Below are positions 58,521 through 64,000 of a stretch of 64,000 nucleotides of DNA, in pieces. This DNA is from Pseudorasbora parva (taxonomy: Eukaryota > Chordata > Actinopteri > Cypriniformes > Gobionidae): the NCBI RefSeq assembly GCF_024679245.1, contig NC_090182.1, positions 35,363,047 to 35,427,046 on the forward strand. The letters run 5' to 3'. Both the position numbers and the translations under genes were made by a program. The notes beneath the pieces are model-generated. The model was not told the DNA's origin. It searched no databases and saw nothing but the letters and a program-made list of their open reading frames with translations. Position 1 is the first letter of the stretch. Each line of letters starts with the position of its first letter.

Positions 58521-59495
58521 AGTGTAGGGGGCTAGAATGAAACAGCGTTGATGAACACGCTAAAAAGCGATTATGCGTCTTGATAGCACTCCAAAATGGC
58601 ATACAAATTGGCGTGTCATACATACGCCATTTCATGAGATCAGTCTGATTCTTGGATTGACTGGCTAATTTCTCTATCTGTGTGTTTGGTTGTGTTGGAG
58701 GCGTGGACATCATTCACCTACCTGCCTATATAATTGCCTTACCTGCTATCTGTTAGTGATGGCCAAATGAAGCGATCAAAGCTGAAACAGTGTTAGTGCT
58801 GTGAAACTCATTTATGTAGGTACATTTTACAGATACTGAGGAATTTCATGTGTTCACCTTGATAGTAAAACATTAATGATGTGTGCGTGTGTAATTATTT
58901 CTTTAGACAAGGACAGAAGATCAGACCAGCTTTAAAAAGCTGGAAACTATCACAGAAATGCTAATGGTTTCTATTAAAATACCAATAGGAACCGTTGGCT
59001 TTTACCATTTAAACCACTACAGATTTTTTTTTTCTTTGTGTATGGGACATATTCCATTAGGATGTGATGCCCCCACCAATAGAACCCAACACATATCAGA
59101 AGAGACGCGCAGAGACCACAATAATTCCCATTACAACCAATAAAATTCCCATGAAAACCATTAAATGCAATAGTTTTTTTATTTATTTATTTTTTGTTTT
59201 ATTTATTTATTTATATATATATATATTTTAGCATGGCAGTATCATGTGTGAAAGCACATAAGAAATACAGCCGGCAGGTTTCAAACCTGCCAACACTGAT
59301 TGGGCTGTCAAAGCAGTCAGGTGGTTCACTACAGGAGTGAAGCAGTGTTTGCTTCAGAAGGCATTTTCACGTGACTATTGACGTAATGATACAAACTCCG
59401 AAGCAGTGGTTCATTTCAAAGACCGTTCGAGTTTGAAGCATGCTTCGGAGTATCGGTGTCAGACATAACATCGCTACTATCTGTGTTTGTTTATT
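58521..59495. other. Repetitive-looking spacer; no gene
   Basis: Several blocks look like old dispersed repeats (GTGATGCCCCCACCAATAG near 59063; CCGAAGCAGTGG near 59400). A palindromic GGCAGGTTTCAAACCTGCC lies at 59274-59292. No coding signal. Confidence 0.35.
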
Positions 59496-59499
59496 GCAG

Positions 59500-59765
59500 T
59501 TTGTTCCTGGGTGGCCTTTTGTGCAGGTCGGTTATCTTGGGTGTCTTGTGATGAGGTTTTATACTTTCTGGAGTTCCTGTTGGCTGGTCCTTGCCCATCG
59601 CTGGGTCTCTGTCTGCCTGGTCACCTTGGCTGCTTTGGACATTTTTCTGAATCAGACTATTGCTGTCTATTTTCTGAATCTTCTGAGTCTGTGTTGGTAA
59701 ATAAAGACCTGCATTGCACTTGCTATTGGATCCTTGTCTTTTTTTCGGTGTTGCCCGCGTGACAC
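59500..59765 (+). mobile_element. LTR-like segment, solo or remnant
   Basis: Ends with AATAAAG (59699), a short R-like GACCTGCATTGCACTTG, and a U5-like T-rich stretch ending GCCCGCGTGACACCA, the layout of a retroelement LTR 3' half. No PBS, polypurine tract or internal genes were found next to it. The overlapping 86- and 91-aa ORFs are not recognisable proteins. Tentative. Confidence 0.35.
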
Positions 59766-59784
59766 CACAGGCACACATTAATTA

Positions 59785-60180
59785 CAGCACATGCTCTCAA
59801 TGCAAAATGCTGAACAGATAGTTCATGTGTTCATGACTCCAAGGCTAGATTATTGTTATGCTCTACAGGGTAGCTGCCCTGCTTGCTAAATAAATAAACT
59901 GCAGCTGGTCCAAATGTAGCAACTCTAGTCCTTACTAGAGTATGAGCATATTAGCCTGGTTGTGTCAACACTACATTGGCTCCTATTAAACATTGCATAC
60001 ATTCTAAAATCTCGGCAATTACTTAAAAAAGCACTAAATTGTTTAGCTCCCCAGTACTTGAGCTATCTCTTAATGCATTATACTCCATCATGTCTATTGT
60101 GTTCTCAAAATTGTGGCCAGTTGATAATACTTAGAATATCAAAATCCACTGCAGGTGGCATGTCATTCCCTTATCTCTTC
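59785..60180 (+). pseudogene. CR1/L2-group LINE ORF2 C-terminal fragment
   Basis: Matches the C-terminal region of the LINE protein at 27737-30700: [66 protein letters not shown] and SKSTAGGMSFPYL, with stops and indels. It is flanked on both sides by unrelated DNA and has no 3' UTR, so it is an internal fragment left by rearrangement. Confidence 0.8.
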
Positions 60181-60514
60181 TGTCGGTACAGGCAGGTGAC
60201 CATACTCCCGCACCGGGACCCTGCAACTCCCATGTCCGGGTCGCCCATATGGAAAAGTCTTGCTAAAAACATATGTGATTCTTATATGTTCCAACAGAAA
60301 ACTATAAGGATCATATATGCTGCAAAAACCACATATACAAATTGTACAATATTCATGTATTTTCAATCATATATGTCCTACACTGTAAACAAAATATATC
60401 CTGGATTGTGTTAAATACAACCCCTGCAAATCAGTGAGATTTTACTTTAGTAAATTAATTAGCAAGTAAAACGAATAAAAAGGGGTAACCCTAATGCAAA
60501 GAAAAAAATAAATA

Positions 60515-60517
<3 letters not shown>
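60181..60517. other. Spacer; no gene
   Basis: No coding or repeat structure recognised. Confidence 0.4.

Positions 60518-60564
<47 letters not shown>
60518..60564. repeat. (TA)n microsatellite
   Basis: About 47 bases of alternating TA followed by short ACACACA and ATACAC runs. Confidence 0.95.
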
Positions 60565-60575
<11 letters not shown>

Positions 60576-61200
60576 CATACACACACACATACAGTTAACA
60601 ATAACACAAGTCAAGCACACTGGCATGTTCCTACATATTTAGTAAAGAGCTGTAACTGCTGACAAGTGCACCGACATTATTGTTAATAAAAGTAACAGTT
60701 TTACAGGTTTTTAAATTGGGCAAAAACACATCAAATAACAATTAATTTTAACATTTAACCTCCTTTAAATCAGAAGTAAAGCATGATGGGAAGTAGAAAT
60801 TTGTTGTAACTCATTCTGTAAAAGTGTTTATGTGTGTACATGCATTCACATTAATATGGGAAATTCAATCTACAGTAAGGCTTCACAATAAAGGATACAA
60901 CTTAATGGATATTACATGTAATATTATTTATATCTTAATTACTAAATATTTTATGTGTTAAAATATAGCCATATTTTATAAATATAGTCAATATGCATAC
61001 ATTGCAGTAGCTATATTTAAAAAAAGGCTTTAGTTTCCTTTATTCCTTTATATTTCCTTTAATATAGGCTATTTTGCATATAATTGCAGTATATTCCCAT
61101 ATATTTGTTTCGTAATGTTCTACCCATACAAACTATTTGTTAACAGCAATATTTAAAAAATAATAATTAAACACTCACTCTAAGCATTAGGCTTAGACGA
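60565..61200. other. AT-rich spacer; no gene
   Basis: Nothing recognised. Confidence 0.4.
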
Positions 61201-61224
61201 TGAAGATTTCTGTAACAAAAATAG

Positions 61225-61353
61225 CCTTAGTTCTGTCATCGCAAACTGCGCATGCGTCAACTCGCCGCGGCCAGGAGGAAATCAATCGCGGGTTCTTGTT
61301 GTCTCCGTGATATGATTGCCTCCCAGCGGGACCGCAAAGTGTCGAGCTCCAGG
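61225..61353 (+). promoter_or_regulatory. CpG-rich promoter-like patch with NRF1-like site
   Basis: A CpG-dense island in AT-rich flanks contains CTGCGCATGCGTCA (61246-61259), close to the NRF1 palindrome GCGCATGCGC. About 95 bp further on, GAGCTCCAG is followed by GTATGA (61352 on), a fair splice donor. It could be a TATA-less promoter with a first untranslated exon of a host gene running rightward, or part of a repeat. No coding exon was found downstream in the window. Confidence 0.3.
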
Positions 61354-61547
61354 TATGAATTGTGTTTGTCATGTCGTTCTCAATGCAAATGTTAACTTAT
61401 TTAATGGCAAGATTTGCTAAAAGATTTGTAAATTGTTCGTTTCTGTTATCATGTCGGTGCCACAGCCTTAGTGTTAGGTAACGTACAGGTAACGTTAAGC
61501 CTAATTATGCTGCGCGCACGTGCAAAAATTAAATTACAAGTATTTAA

Positions 61548-62386
61548 AGGGGGGGTGAAACACTCAGTTTCAGTCAGTGTCATGTCAATCTTGAGTACCT
61601 ATAGAGTAGCATTGCATCCTGCATATCTCCGAAAAGTCTTTATTTTTTTTATAATTATATAAGAAAGATGCGCTGTTCCGAGTTTTTCCGAAAAAAGCCG
61701 AGCGGGTGGGGGCGTATCGTGTGAGCGGAGCTAAATAATGACGTGTGCGCGCTGCTGCTATTGTGTTGAGTCGAGTGCGTCGTAAAGCTGTGTCATCCCT
61801 AACAGCGGAAATTTTTTTTATTCAAAATAAAAATATGGCTTTTAATCAGATACAGCCATACATCTATGATCCGGAATCAGACCCAGAGGCTGCAGTTGAA
61901 CAGGAGCAGCAGCAAAAACGACTAGAGCAGGACGTCTCTATGTGGTACAAGTTATACACTAACTATATAATATGCTTAGCGGCTTGTGTTATTTACATAT
62001 TTATACTTGAATTATATCGTCGTATTTTTGTCTTTGAAGGTGTGCATGTGTGAAGTGCAGTTGTGCACGTGTGTGTGTGTGTGTGTTTACGCGTGGTTTG
62101 TGTAGACAATTGTAACGTTAGTAAGCGGACTGGTTTTGCACGGCAGGCTAAGTTAGTGTTTACATAGAAAGACACAGAATAGTAGTAGCATTCCGCCCCC
62201 ATTAACGTCAAAGGGACGCATGATCGCAAAAAACTTGCCGAAACTTATGACTAACCGGAAGTAGTATTTTTGACAAAGAAATACTCCATCAAACGTCCAC
62301 CTTAACTTTTGAAACTTTGTCCATGTTTAGTATGGGAATCCATGTCTTTAACAGTGTAAAAAGATCAGTATGCATGAAACAGCATT
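61548..62386 (+). mobile_element. TTAA-flanked element, copy 2
   Basis: TTAA on both sides (61544-61547, 62387-62390). Shares both ends and internal blocks with 20283-21272, in opposite orientation. It carries a CpG-rich promoter-like middle (GGGGCGTATCGTGTGAGCGG) and the short coding exon listed next. Confidence 0.7.
61835..61944 (+). CDS. Possible first exon of P2X7-tail-like multicopy gene
   Basis: ATG 61835 opens MAFNQIQPYIYDPESDPEAA followed by a Glu/Gln-rich stretch and RLEQDVSMW, then a donor-like GTACAAG at 61945. Acidic YDPESDPE starts ending ...SEW are remembered from the N-termini of abundant cyprinid proteins whose next exon resembles the cytoplasmic tail of P2X7 receptors. The downstream exon is not present here: the frame runs into a hydrophobic tail and stops at 62053, and the TTAA element ends soon after. 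It is probably a captured or orphan first exon. Confidence 0.4.
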
Positions 62387-62390
62387 TTAA

Positions 62391-63340
62391 ACAAAATACA
62401 AAAAAAATAAAGAAACAGCTTAAATAATAATCATATACATATAAACAAAACAAATACCAGCAGGGCTGAGGCTCCCAATGGCGGGAATCAATGGAGATGG
62501 GGGTTCTACAAGAGCACACTTCCACGCACACACACCCGTGCACTCTAGTCACACTAGCAAATACTCAAAGGTGTACACCGCACACGATGAAGAACCACCA
62601 CCACCACAAGGAAGAACCATCCACCCATGGGACCTCAGCTCCTGCAGTAAAAAAAAATGAAAACACATTAAAAATAAACTTTAGACAAAAATATGAATCA
62701 AAACTAATGCAGCCGCTCCTCACATAAAATGGTAGAAAGCAGGGAGAACATGGAAGAGCAACAATGACCTTATTATCAAAGAGTTTAATCACAGGAATGG
62801 ATTATAGCAATACTCAACAAGATACACACATTGAGCTGCATCAGAAACAATGAAAAATCAAAAACAAAGAAAATCAGAGGACTGGTTGACCTCTTCTAAA
62901 AACGAAGAGAGCTACCCAGGCCTCCCAAACAAACCAAAAAGCAGGGTACCAATACAACAAATCAGACAAGCAGTCCCCCTTTAGTTAGCATAGTTTCAGA
63001 TTCGTCTGCGCAACCGGATACAGTAGCGCATTAACAGCGCGGCGACGACAGCACACTATTACAGCGTAAAACGAGAGGGAGCATCCTGCAGCAGAAAAAA
63101 AAGATGTTAATAATCAATATAATCCCCACTCAATTATAATTACAGTTAAAACACTTACCGTTGAGATCTTACACACACTAAACCACGTTAGAAGAACAGG
63201 TTTGTCACAGTCATACCCACTAAAAACACAATGGGGTGCGGGAAATCATACCTATTTTGGTATGCAAAATACACGTTAAATCCACACAACTATACAAATC
63301 CCCTCAAGCCAGTGGTTTAAAACATACCTGAGAGGTGAAC
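62391..63340. other. Stretch without a confirmed gene
   Basis: Moderate GC with A-rich runs. Short ORFs (62478-62727) are low-complexity His/Thr-rich and unconvincing. It may belong to the body of a minus-strand LTR at the right edge. Confidence 0.35.
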
Positions 63341-63479
63341 AGACAGACTCGGCAGACACAAAGGACTCAGATTTCAGCTAGCCGCACGACAAAACACCAG
63401 CACTCAGTTACACTACAGCAAAGGCGATTTAAAAGTAGTACACATCAACAATTTCCAGGATATTTCCTATCAGAACATA

Positions 63480-63641
63480 GCACGCTTACCTCCAGACATT
63501 GGCGAAACAGCACAACAAAGGGGAAAAATGGACGTGACGCATCCCAGGTAACAACCAATCAGCCTTTAAATAGGACAATACTGATTGCTGATTGGTGGGC
63601 ACTGCTGTCAATCACCTAATCCTGTTACATTCCACCCCAAG
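63480..63641 (-). promoter_or_regulatory. Possible LTR start with promoter and splice donor
   Basis: Read on the minus strand, a purine run CTTGGGGTGGAA (63641-63630) is followed by TGTAACAGGATTAGG, the arrangement of a polypurine tract and the TG start of an LTR. Further on come CTATTTAAAGGC (TATA-like, about 63560-63571), then TCTGGAGGTAAGCG (a strong donor, about 63500). This could be the 3' LTR of an element whose body lies beyond the right edge, or an ordinary spliced promoter. The other LTR end was not found. Confidence 0.35.
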
Positions 63642-63846
63642 TTTCTGCAACGTCGCCCCGACGGTGAATCAAACCATTCCACCTGGGACTCAGTTCCAAG
63701 GTCAAAACAAGGTACCAACTACACTAGTCACTATGCTGGACACTGAACCTGCTCCCACGGCTCAAGGGAGGTGGTGCATATTCAAGTGCTGACCTGCCGT
63801 ACTCCTCCCAGTGCTTCTCACCACTGCAGCATTTGCAGGAAGACTC

Positions 63847-64000
63847 CTCATGCCACCTGGGAATATGACATGGATTATGACCTCAGCCTAACATGACTCA
63901 CGAAGACTGGTCACTCATTCAATACACGGGTTCCTCATGCCAACTAGAAATGTGACATGGACTGCAACCTCAGCCTACCATGACTCACGAAGACTGATCA
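63847..64000. repeat. 87-bp direct repeat at right edge
   Basis: CCTCATGCCA recurs at 63847 and 63934, each followed by GTGACATGG/TGACATGG-, CAACCTCAGCCTA-like and CATGACTCACGAAGACTG blocks. Two units are visible and the array may continue beyond the window. Confidence 0.8.

Noticed and set aside
59268..59300. T-arm-like palindrome suggesting a tRNA
   Set aside because: Only the GGCAGGTTTCAAACCTGCC stem-loop is seen; no anticodon arm, D arm or acceptor stem can be placed around it.
59440..59778. 86-, 91- and 95-aa overlapping ORFs
   Set aside because: All three overlap an LTR-like segment with AATAAA and show no domain.
62478..62727. His/Thr-rich ORFs
   Set aside because: Low-complexity CAC/CCA runs on one strand; no coding support.

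Overview
This window is vertebrate, almost certainly teleost and most likely cyprinid (zebrafish/carp/goldfish-like), genomic DNA. No intact single-copy host gene is visible. Instead there is a dense pile of transposable elements from nearly every eukaryotic class: hAT, Tc1, PIF/Harbinger-like and TTAA-target elements, L2/CR1-group and L1 LINEs, a DIRS-type tyrosine-recombinase retroelement, a tRNA-derived SINE and possible LTR remnants, plus long tandem arrays. Host assignment rests on remembered family resemblance; element boundaries rest on terminal repeats and target-site duplications read directly from the sequence.

Layout. 1-11.4 kb: a decayed minus-strand locus. A C2H2 zinc-finger plus Tnp2-like gene (11321 to 1529) is followed by a PB1-domain exon (1272 to about 741). 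The first gene is broken by nonsense codons, by an insertion of tandem repeats flanked by a 556-bp direct duplication (6395-6950 = 9143-9698), and by a hAT element in its coding sequence that itself carries a Tc1, inside which is another hAT, inside which is a Harbinger-like element. 11.4-24.6 kb: dispersed repeats, a LINE with six 271-bp 5' monomers and an intact 968-aa EN/RT protein (16449-19355), a Cys-rich pseudogene fragment, a TTAA-flanked element (20283-21272), an L1 3' end and a SINE. 24.6-32.1 kb: a near full-length minus-strand CR1/L2-group LINE with an intact esterase-like ORF1 and intact EN/RT ORF2, carrying a hAT in its 3' UTR. 33-37.3 kb: a LINE fragment, quiet sequence, and a hAT that landed in a (TA)n microsatellite. 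37.4-42.4 kb: a GC-rich, dead, truncated DIRS element.

43.6-58.5 kb is the most unusual structure: two arrays of a 198-bp satellite in opposite orientation (44676-46705 and 51721-57483), each bordered on its inner side by near-identical 0.4-kb inverted arms (46706-47102 and 51316-51720), around a roughly 4-kb centre with secondary insertions and a small repetitive ORF. The motif shared by all satellite units recurs inverted at both outer edges. It may be a very large foldback element or an inverted satellite amplification. 58.5-64 kb holds an LTR-like segment, a LINE fragment, a CpG-rich promoter-like patch, a second TTAA element with a first coding exon of a multicopy fish gene, and a possible minus-strand LTR/promoter at the right edge.

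Nothing here works as a pathway; the genes are mostly autonomous or decayed mobile-element genes. Only the two LINEs keep full-length reading frames.
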